From assembly GCA_030533445.1 (NCBI GenBank), contig CM060065.1:26610974-26674973 (forward strand): a stretch of DNA of 64,000 nt, in the 5' to 3' direction. The DNA is from Cyprinodon diabolis (taxonomy: Eukaryota > Chordata > Actinopteri > Cyprinodontiformes > Cyprinodontidae). A program made the translations under genes and the position numbers. Positions within the stretch are counted from its first letter, which is position 1, and each line of letters begins with the position of its first letter. Of the stretch, positions 12,301 to 22,501 are shown piece by piece. The notes beneath the pieces are model-generated. The model worked only from the letters and a program-made list of their open reading frames with translations, searched no databases and had not been told where the DNA came from.

Positions 12301-15300
12301 GGCTGACCACCTGATCCACCATGCAACCGGGAAAAAAAAGAAGCTTTTGAGACTCCGGCACAGATCCACACCCTGCCTTAAGGATGTTTTTTATTTTTGT
12401 TGCTCTTTTTTTTTTTTTCCTTCCTTCAGGAGTTGGAAAATATGTTTTTGATCTATATGATGGATGTTTTTCTTTTTGTTCATGATTTTATCTACCCTCA
12501 CTTATTTTAGTTTTGGTTTTGTAACATTCATGTTCTAGCTCTTCAAGAGACAAAGATGGAAAATCTGCAAAGGATGAAAAAGGTAAGATGGCTTGATGTT
12601 AAAAAAAGACATCACTCTGTTAAACTTCCAACTAATGCTTAAAATCTCCTTAACTTGAACAGCTGTCAGCAGCTCTTTTCGTAACCTATGGGTGAGCGGT
12701 CTGTCCTCGAACACCAAGGCAGCTGATCTGAAGAACCTGTTTGGCAAATATGGGAAGGTAAGAAATCCTGGAAACGTTTGGTAAACTTGGTGCCAGCTAT
12801 GATTGTTTGGACCACTGATCAAGATATATAAAAAGGGAATGAGGAACAAAACCCAACTGTTGAGTTAGGTACATTATTTAGCTGAGGGAATCTAAAAATC
12901 CTCAAGCCCCATAACGGGGATGTCCAAGGCAGTTATATTTCCCAGAATGCCATGCACGGAGAGCTCTCCTCGTAAAGCATTATGGGATTTGTTGTCAAAG
13001 TGGCGACCAATAACAAAGATGGCGCAGGCACCATGCGGGGAGGTGGAGTCACGTGACCAACGTGGAGCGAAAAAAGCAGTGATCATGTGTCCAAACTGTT
13101 AGTTAACTGAGTTCGCTATATAGGCCACTATATAGTCCCAGCTCTATATAGTGATTGAGGGATCCAGGATTTGGCTGGAGGTTAGGACAGAGCTTGAGTA
13201 AAAAAAATGTAGTGATGAGTTTCTTCCGTAAGAAACATGTTTCTTACGAAAAAGTGGAAGAAAGGGTTTTTTTTTTCTTCCATTTTTTTCCAGGTGAAAC
13301 TGGAAGAAAGTCCTGGTAATAGATTATATTTTGGACAACTGGCATAGTTCCATTGAAAAGTCACCTCTCTATATCCACCAGGCTACATAAGGAGAAATCT
13401 TTTAAGACAAGACACATAGTGACACAAATTAAGAATTTATATAATTAGTGTACGTAACACAAATATAGATGAATAAATAATTATTGGTCACAAAACTTGC
13501 AAACCCTGCCCACCAGAGAAAACCCATCAGGGAAGAGTTGTATATTTAAAACAGAAGTGATCATTTTCTAATAGCCTTTAAATGGTAGGAAAACGCCCTC
13601 TCGGTAGAAACTGCTTTAAATCATCTTGATTTATGAATTCTCTCGAGCTTTTTTTCAGCTCACATTTTCTTTTCTGTTTTTTAGGGACTAAATTAAAAGT
13701 TTTATATTGTTTAAATTTGATGCTTATACATCTTCACAGGATACAATTTAAGTCACTTTTGTCTCCTGTCTGATAAGCATTAAATCTGAAAATGATCCTT
13801 CAAAAACTAGAACTCCTAAGGCACAAATATGTTTTCTACAGGTGCTCAGTGCTAAAGTGGTAACAAACGCTCGCAGTCCTGGTTCAAAATGTTACGGCTT
13901 AGTGACGATGTCCTCCAGCGCTGAAGTGGCGCGCTGCATCTCCCACCTTGACTGTACTGAGCTCCATGGACAACAGATATATGTTGAACGGGTAAACGGC
14001 TACCTCAAATGCTGCTATGGTAATGGTTAATGGATTGTATTGTCTTAATTTGACTTTTTTTTCTTCTTTTCTTCAAAGGTCAAAAATGATCCACTGAAAA
14101 AAGAGCCCTCAAAGAAAGAAGCAGAGGACAAAGCAGTGTCTGGCAAGTCGAATGTTAAGCACAGTTTGACTGGGACTAAACAGACAAACAAGTGAGTAAC
14201 AACTTCAGGGTTTATGTCCTAATGTCCCTAATATGAAAGCTTTATTCAAAATTGCATCTTTATTTTGTTTTTTTTTCTTTTTTTTACTTATATTGAATGT
14301 TTAGATCACAGCCGACTAAAAAAGAGGAGAAAAAAGCTGATAAGCAATCAGAAAAAGACAAGAATTCATCAAAGAAACTTGAAGGAAAAAGTGGGAGATC
14401 TGAGTCGGTCTCATCGAGCTCTGACGATGATTCAAAGAAAGACGACAGAAAGCGTGGCCGTAAGTTTCTCCTCCAATTTTCAGAGCTGGAATGATCTTAG
14501 CTTTTCCTTTAAGTGTCTCTCATATAAATGTTTCTTGTTAATAATTGTTTATAGAAACAAAGAGTCCAGGAAAGACGGCAGCAGAAGATCCTCCTACTGG
14601 AGAGGAGAGCTTTGGCAGAAGGCCTTTTAGAACCGGAAGATATTTTAATAATAGAACAGGAAGATATTTCAATAAAGTAAGCTTTTATTTATGTTTCTAA
14701 TAGGTTGTTTTTAAGTAGTCTTATTAAATTGTCAAAAATGGATGTTAAGTAAAGTTTTTGTTTGTTGTTTTTTCCAGCCCTATGGGAACACTAACTTGGA
14801 TAAGCGTCCAAGGTGGTTGATCCCTCCTGAAGAGGTTAAACTTTTCTCTTTATAGCCTATTACAAATTGCTTTAATCTGTTTATTTAGTTAAATGGGGTC
14901 TTAATGATTTTATTGTTCCCTTAGGTACAAATGCTGAGAGAGAAGCGGCAAGCCTTTTTCAACAAAGGGGGAGATGGTGATATCCTGCCCTTTGACAAGT
15001 TTAAGGAGCAGAAGGACCAGAGGACGCGTGAACAAATGGAGCGCTTCCAGAGAGCGGCTGAGCTGCGCAGGTAGCTCTCTTACATTAACCTCAAAACACT
15101 TTGAAAGGAAGAAAATATTATTTAATCCTGAGAGAAACAAAAACATTTGTCTGAAGGCGCCGTGAAATAGCAGAACAAGAGCGGAGGGAGCGCGAGAGAG
15201 TCCGTCTGATGCGTGAACGGGAAGAACGGGAGATCCTGCTCCGGGAGCGCCAAAGGCTGGAGATGGAGAGACAAAAACTGGAAAGAGAGCGCCTGGAGAG

Positions 15301-18300
15301 AGAGAGGCTCGAGAGGGAGAGGATTCGCATAGAGCAGGTAAAGTAAACATGAACGGACTCACTCAATGGGTTAAAATAACTTGCGAGGATATATATGTTA
15401 TTTTTTTCCCAAACATGCATCAAAATTATTGGCAGTTAACTTTGGTTTCTGTTACAACAGAAACATCCCAGTGAACCATTTTCTGTTTTAAAGGAACGTC
15501 GTAAGGAGGCTGAGCGCATGGCACGTGAACGAGAGGAGCTTCGGCGGCAGCAGGAGCAGCTGCGTTTTGAACAAGAGAAGAGAAATAACCTGAAAAGGGG
15601 TCGTGAGGTGGAACACGGGTATTTTTTAATTTTTTGGAGCATTTGTTGCTCTCTTGTCAGCTTAAACTGAGTTTTATGCATGAGGTAGGAGAAAGCTTTT
15701 AGTAAAAAAAACAAAGGCTTTAATGCTTACATAGAAACTTAGTTTTATTAGCAGCTAGGTGTGATAGTTAACAGATAAATTAATTTACCTCTGAGCAGAA
15801 TTGTCTTTCATATGGATATTTTTTTCAAGCACAGTGAGTAACCTTCGACAAAAGATTAACATTCATTTCTGTCCCATTGAAAAGCCTTTAGCTAGCAGAG
15901 AGCTACCCATATAGAATACAGGGATTTGCAAAAGTACACAAAGTGATGTAAAGTTGTGAAAGGAAAATTACACATGCCACAAAACGGGCTTAAATCTGAG
16001 GCTTTTTTTCTGCAATATGTTCGACGTTTCTGTCAGTTCTGTAAGATTGCAGTACTTAATTGTAAATGTTTGAAATCTGAACCCCGTCCGCCCCCTGTTC
16101 AGTGATTGTTTTTTCCCTCTAACATCCTCTCCGAGGTCCAAGTATACAGCTGAATCCCACCCTTAGCCACTGGCTTCCTGTACTACTCCATGTGTTTGTG
16201 TAGTTGTTTTGGATTTCAGTTTTTTTAGTTTACATCTGTTGCCACTTAGTCTTGATTTGGTATAGGTCTGAACTTTGACTGGGGCATTCTAAGACATGAA
16301 TATGTTTTGTTTTCAACCATTTCATTGTGGCCTTAGCATTATGTTTAAGGTTGTCATCCTGCTGGGAGGCAAACCTCGACCAAAGATTGCCCTGTATTTG
16401 GGTTCATCCATCAACTCTGATCATCTTCATTGTTTCTCCTGAAGCAGACCACTCCATAGCATGATGCCACTGCCACCATATTTGACAGTAGTGGTCGGTT
16501 GAGAGTGATGTGCAATGTTAGATTTCTGCCACGGACAATTTGGCAGACGGGTCCAAATCACCTTTTTCCACTCTTTGCTCTCTCTGGCCCTTTTTGCTAC
16601 ATCTCTGATCAGTGGTCTTGTTCTTACTGTAAGTTTATCTGGATGGCCTAGTCTTGGTAGATTTGTACCATACTTTTCCCATTTCTGGATGATGGATTGA
16701 ACAACTCCTTTATCCCTGATCTGTCTGCAGTGTACCTTTGACCTTACGATGCAGTTTACTCCCCTATAGTCTCTGAACCACCCTGATTCCATCACACAGC
16801 AGCTGATTTTGTACTGATATTAGATTATGAACAGGTAGACTATTCAGTCATAACAATCATCAGGCAACTTCTGACAGGGATTGATTGCACTAGGAGAAAA
16901 GGGGCTGAATCATTTTGCACTTTCCATTTTTTTTATTTTTTTTTATTTGTAAAAATATTTTATCATGTATAGTTTTTATTTTGTGAACAATTGATTACCA
17001 ATTCATTTACTGTGCATTCTGACTATATGCCTGTGTTTGACATCTAAGTGAAGCATTAAATGTTTTGCGGTAAACAGGTGGCAAAAATCATTAACAACGG
17101 AGTTGAACAGATTTTAGCCTGAAGCAACTTTTTCTGTAGAACAATTTTGACTTGAAAGCTTCATTAGTCTGCTTCATGTTTAGCCGGCGTGATGATCCCT
17201 ACTGGAACGGCAACAAAAAGATGCATTCTGAGCCAGAGGTCCGCCTGAACCAAGGCTCCAACTACAACCGACCGCAGAATCGCTTCCCCAGCGTAAATCC
17301 TCGGGAGAGGGGCCGTTTCTCAGACGCTGGCCATCAGCCCAACACGTTTGACAGGTATGGGAAGATTCCTGGAGTAAAACTTTTTTTAGTGTAGCATATG
17401 GTTACATCTCTGGGCCACAAAGCTGGACTCCGTTAAGTAAGATTAATTTAGAAGGTTAAAACATCACCCATGTTGCAGCATCTTTTTAAAATATATTTTT
17501 TAGATTTGTGTCACCAGAATGTCTAGCATAAATCCTCTTTACTTACACTCGAGCAGAAACGTCTCTTTGACAAATCTTGTGAAGTTTGCAACTTTATCAT
17601 AAATGGTGCAAATAGAAAATGTCATTTGAATGTGTTTTAAACACGATCAAAAGGCATCAATTAATCTGTCGATTATTTTTGTGATTAATCAATTAATCGG
17701 ATAGCCTTAAAGTTCCTTGAAGAATTTTTTTTTTTTGAAACTTAAACTTTTCCTCTTGAGTTTTTTATAGAGCATATTGACAGAAGAAAAAGATTATTTT
17801 ATTTTTAATGTAAAAAAAAAAAAAGTTAAACATTTTGGTATAATTGCTCTCAAGGTGTGTCGCTCAGCTAAAGTCACATTTCTCTACACTCCAGTTAGCG
17901 ATTAATCAATTACTAAATTAGTTGACGATTATTTTAATAATCTATTAATCTGATTAACTGTTTCAGCCCTAGTTACAATATATTTTACAACTGAAATGTT
18001 TCAATTTGAACTAGTGTTGACTTTTTTAGGTTTAATCCTCAAGGCTGTTGGTAGATATCAGTTTAGGTTTCTGCTTAATAACTGTATTGTTTAAAGTGTA
18101 ATGGCAGTACTGTAATCTGTTTTTGTTCTGATCTCCGCCTTTCATTTTTTCCAAGGCGCAATAGATATGACGGCGAACCAGAGGCAAAGAAGAGTCGTCC
18201 AGCTCCTCACAGAGAGGGCTCTGGCTTCGAGAGATACCCCAAGAACTTTGATACCGTCCGCAGACCCGAGCCACCTCCCCGTGGTGACACTGACCGCAGA

Positions 18301-19679
18301 GAAAGAGACGAGAGGCGCCCTCCGCCCATACATGATCGCCCTGTGGGAGCAAGAGTTCCAATCACTGCTGCGTCACACAACCGCCCACCGAGGGATGGAC
18401 CAGGGTGGAAGAATGATGGAGGGATTAATTCCAACAAGGGAGATATGAGGTATTGAACAGTTTACTCTTCTTGAACATTCACCAGAAGCTGATCTATATT
18501 AACTGTCTGTGCTTCCTGCAGAGGGCCGGTGCGCATGCGGGAAGATCGTCCAGGCAGGGACAGCGGAAGGAGTGGCTTTAATAACAGAGGTCAACCCATC
18601 GGCATCAATGATCAGGTCTGGTTTTAAAAACTGATTTTTCTTAAGACTAAACTCTGAATACTCTAAACTGAAACAACTACAAGTAAATAAAAATGGCTAA
18701 ATATATTTGATGTGTTGCTGTAATGACTTAAATGTCCCTGAGAGCAGAATTGAAATGTCTTTCTGCTTCTGAACAGGTGACTTTAGGACAGTAGTCTGCA
18801 ACCTTTTATATCCAAAGAGCCATTTTACCCAGAGTTCAACCAAGTAAAAGTTGTTACAATAAAATATAACATGACACTTTCAAACAACAACCTATTTCAT
18901 TATCTCATATAGGAAATCAGGTGCCACCTTAAACAACCAACAATTAATGTATTTTTAGCTTTTAAAATAATAAAAGCATAATTTCTAAGCTAATTAAAAG
19001 AGAAATGACTCATAAAACATATGTTTCTTTTTAATGAAAAACACAAAAACTTTTAAGACTAGAATTTATTATAGTACATTCCTTTGCTCTTCAAATGTAT
19101 TTTAACCACTATTAATAGTTGCTGTACTGGGTCCAAAGACCCACATGTGGCTCCGGAGCCGCAGGTTGCAGACCCCTGCTTTAGGATGTGTAAAGGGTGT
19201 TGAAATATCACATTTTTATTCCTTTGGTCCCTTTTTCCCCCCCTTATCTAAATTCACTATATCATGATGAAAATTTTAATAGTTAAACTTTCACACGGTT
19301 TGACTGGGTGACTGACTTCCAACACCTGTTACTGCAGCCGTTCAGCTCTGGCCGGCAGGTAGTGGTGGAGCGTCACAGCAGGGAGCAAGTACCGAGGAAG
19401 GAGTGGCATGGTGGATCAAGCTCTCAAGGAGTCTTTCCTGATAATCGCAGGATGGAAAACAGTCGTGGGATGATGCCTACCTCCAGGTACACCAGTTAGA
19501 CCAGGTGACAAAAGCCTCATCATGCGTTTTTGACACAGCTCTGACGATTGTAACCGTTGTCTCCTTGCAGCCATTCTTCGGGATTGAGCCGGATTGTACA
19601 GATCACCAGCAACCCTATTTCCAGCAGCAGCACCGTGGGAGGATTCAAGGCTTTTAAAGGAGCGTCGCGGCCGTTCTGA
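177..19679 (+). CDS. sltm: SLTM, SAFB-like transcription modulator (22 coding exons)
   Basis: Nuclear SAP/RRM protein of the SAFB family, which binds scaffold-attachment DNA and RNA and represses transcription (family knowledge). Exons I traced, all GT-AG and in phase: 177-311, 5763-5850, 5953-6008, 6951-7038, 7145-7200, 10204-10231, 11359-11908, 12539-12582, 12663-12757, 13842-13991, 14079-14191, 14305-14459, 14555-14676, 14778-14834, 14925-15070, 15157-15337, 15494-15618, 17184-17354, 18156-18449, 18522-18615, 19338-19486, 19571-19679. They sum to 3006 nt, 1001 residues plus TGA; human SLTM is about 1030. Domain order: SAP (about 12-46), acidic region (150-333), RRM (about 355-428), Lys/Ser-rich linker, Arg/Glu-rich helix (about 600-715), Arg/Gly/Pro-rich tail. 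The start ATG sits in a good context (aaaATGG) just before the SAP domain. Oddity: exons 2-3 are duplicated as exons 4-5. The 28-nt exon 6 is the least certain call. Confidence 0.93.
312..1206. other. SLTM intron 1, 5' part
   Basis: Intronic sequence after the SAP exon. I see no exon, RNA gene or recognisable repeat before the MITE at 1207; the short open frames here lack family features. Confidence 0.5.
1207..1284 (+). repeat. Left part of a split hAT-type MITE
   Basis: Starts TAGGGCTGCAAC, the typical end of a very common fish hAT MITE, and runs to TTAA at 1281-1284, where a second element interrupts it. It continues at 5298. Other copies at 17655-17972 and 38165-38538 show how the uninterrupted sequence reads (AATTAATCGGATAGCC). 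Confidence 0.7.
1320..4585. mobile_element. Nested element with GGTGGGCGATA ends, disrupted by an L2 LINE
   Basis: Begins GAGGTGGGCGATACTGGG, with a GTATCG/GATACCGATAC-rich end; the other end, about 4510-4585, carries the matching TATTGTTCAATATCAATACC motif in inverse sense. Ends of this type belong to non-autonomous fish DNA transposons. The borders are approximate because no clean target duplication was found. Confidence 0.45.
1795..4045 (+). mobile_element. L2-clade LINE, 5'-truncated, with intact reverse transcriptase part
   Basis: The open frame 1795-3324 encodes 509 residues of reverse transcriptase with motif A ([14 protein letters not shown]), motif B ([17 protein letters not shown]), the YADD catalytic box (CYADDTQLY) and the C-terminal [20 protein letters not shown] block typical of L2/CR1 elements. 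The 5' endonuclease half is missing. The 3'UTR runs to about 4045 and ends in the fish L2 tail (GCGCTATATAAATAAACTG followed by GAATTGAA-type repeats). A second, 3'-only copy lies at 48236-48866. It lies in sense orientation in SLTM intron 1. Confidence 0.9.
4730..5025 (+). repeat. Dispersed repeat (CTATATAG family), copy 1
   Basis: Shares a continuous stretch with 12930-13163 in the opposite orientation: an ATCCCTCAATCA start, CTATATAGTGG, TAGCGAACTC, GGTCACGTGACTC, GCCATCTTTGTTATT-like and GCATTCTGGGA blocks. Family not recognised; no coding capacity. Borders approximate. Confidence 0.6.
5298..5617 (+). repeat. Right part of the split hAT-type MITE
   Basis: Resumes at TTAA (5298-5301) with TAATCGGATAGCC and ends TTTTCAGCCCTAG, the complement of the TAGGGCTG start at 1207. 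Together with 1207-1284 it makes one MITE of about 400 bp interrupted by 4 kb. Confidence 0.7.
5763..6008 (+). CDS. sltm: SLTM exons 2 and 3 (first copy of the duplicated pair)
   Basis: Exon 2 (5763-5850, 88 nt) begins [11 protein letters not shown], the stretch that directly follows the SAP domain in SLTM. Exon 3 (5953-6008, 56 nt) encodes [14 protein letters not shown]. Together they are 144 nt and leave the frame in phase 0. A second copy of the same pair lies 1188 bp downstream. The region is short, acidic and probably disordered. Confidence 0.85.
6335..6950 (+). other. SLTM intron 3 with a dispersed repeat and a TATG microsatellite
   Basis: About 6335-6590 resembles a fish interspersed repeat (GGTCATAGAATGATTATATAGGG). 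6606-6660 is an imperfect (CATA)n/(TATG)n microsatellite, and 6790-6808 is A-rich. No exon is seen. This intron lies between the duplicated exon pairs. Confidence 0.4.
6951..7200 (+). CDS. sltm: SLTM exons 4 and 5 (second copy of the duplicated pair)
   Basis: Exon 4 (6951-7038, 88 nt) begins [11 protein letters not shown] and exon 5 (7145-7200, 56 nt) repeats [14 protein letters not shown] exactly. Hand alignment to exons 2 and 3 gives about 75% and about 88% nucleotide identity. Exon lengths, phases and splice sites (TTTTTAAG acceptor; GGTAATT and GGTGAGTG donors) are all kept. The copy is open and in frame, so it can be used with, or instead of, the first pair. Confidence 0.82.
8036..8940. 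mobile_element. Long inverted-repeat (foldback) DNA element
   Basis: The arms 8036-8413 and 8538-8914 are reverse complements of one another at roughly 95% or better by eye, around a unique loop of about 124 bp (8414-8537). The right side continues to GGTGTACTATTCCTTTAA at 8940, a TTAA-type terminus seen in common fish MITEs. The matching left terminus is absent, so the copy is truncated on the left. The short open frames in the arms mirror each other and have no recognisable domain. Confidence 0.75.
9200..9420 (+). repeat. Degraded interspersed repeat (LINE-tail type)
   Basis: Contains CAAGTCAGCTTTTATTGTCAC, CATATGTACAAGACATACA and GAAATGAAATTACGTTTACTC in the order of a very common fish repeat seen downstream of LINE 3' ends. 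No target duplication found. Family assignment is from memory. Confidence 0.4.
10232..11358. other. SLTM intron 6 with unrecognised coding-like remnants
   Basis: No repeat recognised. Around 10771-10980 two short plus-strand frames separated by a one-base shift read continuously (starting [17 protein letters not shown], then [20 protein letters not shown]), which looks like a decayed coding fragment of unknown origin. A T-run lies at 11183-11204. Confidence 0.35.
11359..11908 (+). CDS. sltm: SLTM exon 7: large acidic region
   Basis: A 550-nt exon encoding a Glu/Asp-rich, low-complexity segment with repeated E-A-E and D-E motifs. It contains the SLTM-typical stretch [15 protein letters not shown], followed by a Lys/Asp-rich part and STTGALGQ. 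The acceptor is CCCTCAG|AT and the donor AAGAG|GTTTGT, which is weaker than its neighbours. Several human exons seem to be represented by this single exon. Confidence 0.9.
12663..13991 (+). CDS. sltm: SLTM exons 9 and 10: RNA recognition motif
   Basis: Exons 12663-12757 and 13842-13991 encode one RRM. RNP2 is NLWVSGLSS, followed by [16 protein letters not shown], and RNP1 is [10 protein letters not shown]. The fold ends with [12 protein letters not shown]. The RNP1 aromatic positions are partly replaced (Cys-Tyr-Gly), as is usual in the SAFB/SLTM family. The intron between them (12758-13841) holds a dispersed repeat (12930-13163) and a short perfect palindrome (13227-13248). Confidence 0.93.
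12930..13163 (-). repeat. Dispersed repeat (CTATATAG family), copy 2
   Basis: Inverse-orientation relative of 4730-5025, in the SLTM intron that splits the RRM. Shares the GTCACGTGAC core, AACAAAGATGGCGCAGG and the GGGATCCAG/ATCCCTCAAT end. Non-coding. Confidence 0.6.
13227..13248. repeat. Perfect 22-bp palindrome
   Basis: Two 11-bp arms with no spacer: CGTAAGAAACA followed by its exact reverse complement. It lies in an SLTM intron and has no obvious function. Confidence 0.7.
14925..15618 (+). CDS. sltm: SLTM exons 15-17: Arg/Glu-rich helical segment
   Basis: Exons 14925-15070, 15157-15337 and 15494-15618 encode a long charged helix dominated by RERE-type repeats, for example REREERE and [14 protein letters not shown]. 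It begins with an [10 protein letters not shown] motif conserved in SLTM/SAFB and ends with [17 protein letters not shown]. In the family this region mediates protein-protein contacts. Confidence 0.9.
15619..17183. other. SLTM intron 17 containing a degraded DNA transposon
   Basis: The intron holds one recognisable repeat at about 16240-16930 (described separately). The flanks show no gene. Confidence 0.5.
16240..16930 (-). mobile_element. Degraded Tc1-like transposon fragment
   Basis: The plus strand reads as a very common fish repeat (GACTGGGGCATTCTAAGACATG, GTCATCCTGCTGGGAGGC, AGCATGATGCCACTGCCACC). On the minus strand 16427-16795 contains [18 protein letters not shown] and [14 protein letters not shown], similar to the helix-turn-helix and catalytic-core edge of Tc1 transposases. 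It is heavily rearranged. The 50480-50720 copy seems to hold the other half of the same family. Confidence 0.5.
17655..17972 (+). repeat. hAT-type MITE fragment (TAGGGCTG family)
   Basis: Contains GATTAATCAATTAATCGGATAGCC and ends TTTCAGCCCTAG. The left end is lost. It lies in SLTM intron 18 and serves as the uninterrupted reference for the split copy at 1207/5298. Confidence 0.65.
18789..19178. mobile_element. hAT-superfamily MITE with perfect 8-bp target duplication
   Basis: Terminal inverted repeats begin CAGTAGTCTGCAACCTTT and end GCAGGTTGCAGACCCCTG. The element is flanked by identical CTTTAGGA at 18781-18788 and 19179-19186. The 8-bp duplication and CAG...CTG ends mark hAT. It is 390 bp, has no transposase, and lies in SLTM intron 20. 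Confidence 0.9.
19571..19679 (+). CDS. sltm: SLTM last coding exon
   Basis: The terminal exon encodes [10 protein letters not shown] and a GGFKAFKG motif close to the C-terminus, matching the end of vertebrate SLTM, then stops at TGA 19677-19679. The acceptor is CTTGCAG|CC, joining the AG left by the previous exon. Confidence 0.9.
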
Positions 19680-20715
19680 CGGAGTTCAGCTATTTAAAGG
19701 ATTTAATATTGGAAGACTTTTTGTCCTCCTGAACACTGATTTTTAAAATGACTGTTTTGGGCAGCACATCAGCAGCCCTGTTTTAGTCTATACAGTCTTT
19801 ACGTCAGTGTGGGTCCTGATAGTTTTGCTGTTGCCACCAAAACATTTTAACATTTCTGAGGTTGCTGCACATCCCTGTCTCCTAGTATCAAGCTTTCCAG
19901 TGATGTAGGATTCCTCCTATTGTTAGTGGTTGTATTTTTAGTAGTTTTCCTGTGTAATCTTTTTATTTCAGTGTATTATATAATCCAAAATACTAAGAAT
20001 TTCTGACAGATGTGGATGTTTCTCTGAGATGGATGACAGTTTTTTTTTTTTTTTTTTTTTTTTGAGAAGTCTTATTTAATGAAGGGGATATTTTGTAAAG
20101 CCAAACTGATATGTTTAAACAGGAGAGTTGAGCTGTTTAAATGCTCTCTTTGATGGCTACATATTAGGTAGCGGATACCAGAGGACAAACTGAACTGTGT
20201 ACAGGTCTTGCTAAGAAAAAAAATGAGAAAAAAACATTTGTTTTGTTTGTAATTCAACTCTGGACATCTTTCAAATATAATTCTAATCAGTTTTCAGCTG
20301 GGCTGTTTTTACCTTTCCCCGTTGAAGCCACTCCTCTGGTCACTAAACTCTGTAAACAGCCACATTCCTCTGCTGAAGGTAGAATCTGAAAAGTTTGCTA
20401 CAATATTAAAACTACCTGAAGCTTGTATTTCATGTATTTCTGTTGTCATTTTAGTGCTTCTATGTAATCTCTGAACTTTAATTTTAATAATTTTGGTTGT
20501 ACCGATAGAGATCTGGCATCTGATGTTTTTCACTCACTTCATTGTATCCTTGACTACACACCTGATGTTATTGAAATACAAATTCAATAAGAAAAGTGAC
20601 TTTTTTTTTTTAAAACACTTATAATCAATATATACATTTGATAAAAAGACAGTAAATGCACATTTCAGTTTGTGTTTTACATGACGATCTGAAAATAAAC
20701 TAGTCTCCCAAGTTC
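19680..20715 (+). other. SLTM 3'UTR (probable)
   Basis: This AT-rich, non-coding stretch after the SLTM stop includes a T-run at 20041-20063. The first clear AATAAA is at 20694-20699. The true cleavage site is not determined; this is the simplest 3' end. Confidence 0.5.
20694..20699 (+). terminator. Candidate SLTM polyadenylation signal
   Basis: Canonical AATAAA about 1.0 kb after the SLTM stop codon, in a suitable AT-rich context. Confidence 0.45.
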
Positions 20716-20894
20716 TAAAATGTATATCTCATTTAATAATTAAAACTGATTCAGTTGTCTATAGGCGACGTCTTCAGTACGGTTAACATTTCTCTGAATG
20801 ACTGTAGAGGTCTAATCTGTACGGAGTTGCATGTTATCTCCATAGAATCTGCAGGTACCGTGACCTCCTTCCACACTCCACAAACATTACTGTT

Positions 20895-21060
20895 AGGGTT
20901 AACTAGTCTTTCTAAATTGTCCCAAAGAGCAAGAGTCCATTTATGTTTGGCTGTGCTGTTACCCTGTGATGAACTGGTAACGTGTGTCACCAAATAACCA
21001 CTGGATATATGCACCAGCTCCTTCAAATCCTTGCAAGGATATTATAGACGGTGGATGAAA
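20895..21060 (+). repeat. Old, decayed LINE 3'-tail-type repeat
   Basis: TCTAAATTGTCCC, CCTGTGATGAACTGGTAACG, ATGCACCAGCTCC and GACGGTGGATGAAAG follow the order of a widespread fish repeat (GATGGACTGG...GGCACCAGCTCC...). It is strongly diverged. Confidence 0.45.
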
Positions 21061-22128
21061 GTTCTTTTATTCCAGCTGTGAACATATAACTTAATTTTGT
21101 TATAATACTAACAAAAAAGCACAGTGCTATGGTATTATAACTGCTCCCATTTATGTAGCAGATTTTGGCCTCTTTAAAAGAACATGCCTCTACTTAAAGA
21201 TGAGCCTTTTTTTTGTCATTAAGGGCTGGATACGACCAACAGCTCTTGGGTTTGACCCCTGCGCTTTAGAGCATAAAAGTAAATCTGCCTAGAAAATAAA
21301 ACCTGCTGCTGTTTGGTTTTCAAAATATGACACTTTAATTAGCTATGAATTTCTACTTTGGTCTCATCAGTACAGAGCACATTATTTCAGAAGCCTAGCA
21401 GTTAATTCTAATGCAGGTTTCATGACTCAAACTACTTTTTTGTTAAAAGCGTGCCTACCCAACAAGCAATGCATTATTTTCACTATTTTGTTTTAAGCCA
21501 CTAGAATAAGTGTCATGTGGCTTTTACCTTTATAGGTTTTTATCCCTGAGCTTTCTGTCTTGGTTTGAAACTGTTGGGGTCTGTTCTTGTTTTCTACCAT
21601 CACACGTATCTGTAGAACAATGTAGTTAAAATGCTCTGAATAGAAAGTTTAAAACCTCAATCTGCCAAGGAGTTCAAATACATTGGATTAGCAGCATAGT
21701 ACGGCTACTTTCTCATATTTCCCCCTTGGTTTTGCACATGTAGCTTTATGGTTTGACTTTAATGATATCACTGTGGAGTTTTTGTACAAATAAAGTTGAG
21801 ACTTCACAAACAAGAAAATACATTTTTCTATAAATTCCATTTTTATATGATGTTTGAGCAAAAAAGTAAAACTCACCTCATGTTTTCTTCAATCCCATCA
21901 CCAGAGACTGTTCAAGATCATTACTACATTAACCAAAAAAGGATTTCAATCAATTAACTGTCAGAAACCCTTATAAGGTTAGTTAATACGATGTCTTCAA
22001 TCTGCTGGGGCATGTCTGTATAAGATATCCATACATTTCAATAATTCAGTTTGAAAAGTAACATTTATTAAACACAGTGATATACTCAGATTTTAAACTA
22101 GATTTCAGTGATTATAGTTAACAGTTAA

Positions 22129-22501
22129 AGGTATAGTGCAGGATGTTCTTTTTCCGGGTGGATCATCAAAATAAGTGGTCCTTACTGTCAATCATTCTGG
22201 TGATATGTTTACGTAAGGCCGTCCTAAGTGATTATCCCCATTTTCACTTACTGGTGGTGAGTCTGATATAGGGGAAAAATTGCTAATCTTCTTTTGGAAA
22301 GTAAGCGAACATGAGTGATGAAAACAGCAGCTTTTAAACAGAGCGTGCACGAGGAGAAATGGACTCGTGCATGCGCTCGCACACGTTTAATAGTCGTTCC
22401 CTCTTGGGAGCGGGTACAGGGTCATGCATGTGCATTTATTTTTTTCTTTAGTGTAGAGGATAGTTCTTTTAAGAAATTTGCAAAAATCCTCCACAATACC
22501 T
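22129..22501. mobile_element. TTAA-target MITE (373 bp)
   Basis: Ends AGGTATAGTGCAGGAT and ATCCTCCACAATACCT are inverted repeats, flanked by TTAA at 22125-22128 and 22502-22505. It is an uninterrupted relative of the element at 1285-5297. No coding sequence. Confidence 0.8.

Noticed and set aside
16427..16795. 122-codon minus-strand frame as an intact Tc1 transposase
   Set aside because: Only short transposase-like pieces in altered order; too short and rearranged to be functional.
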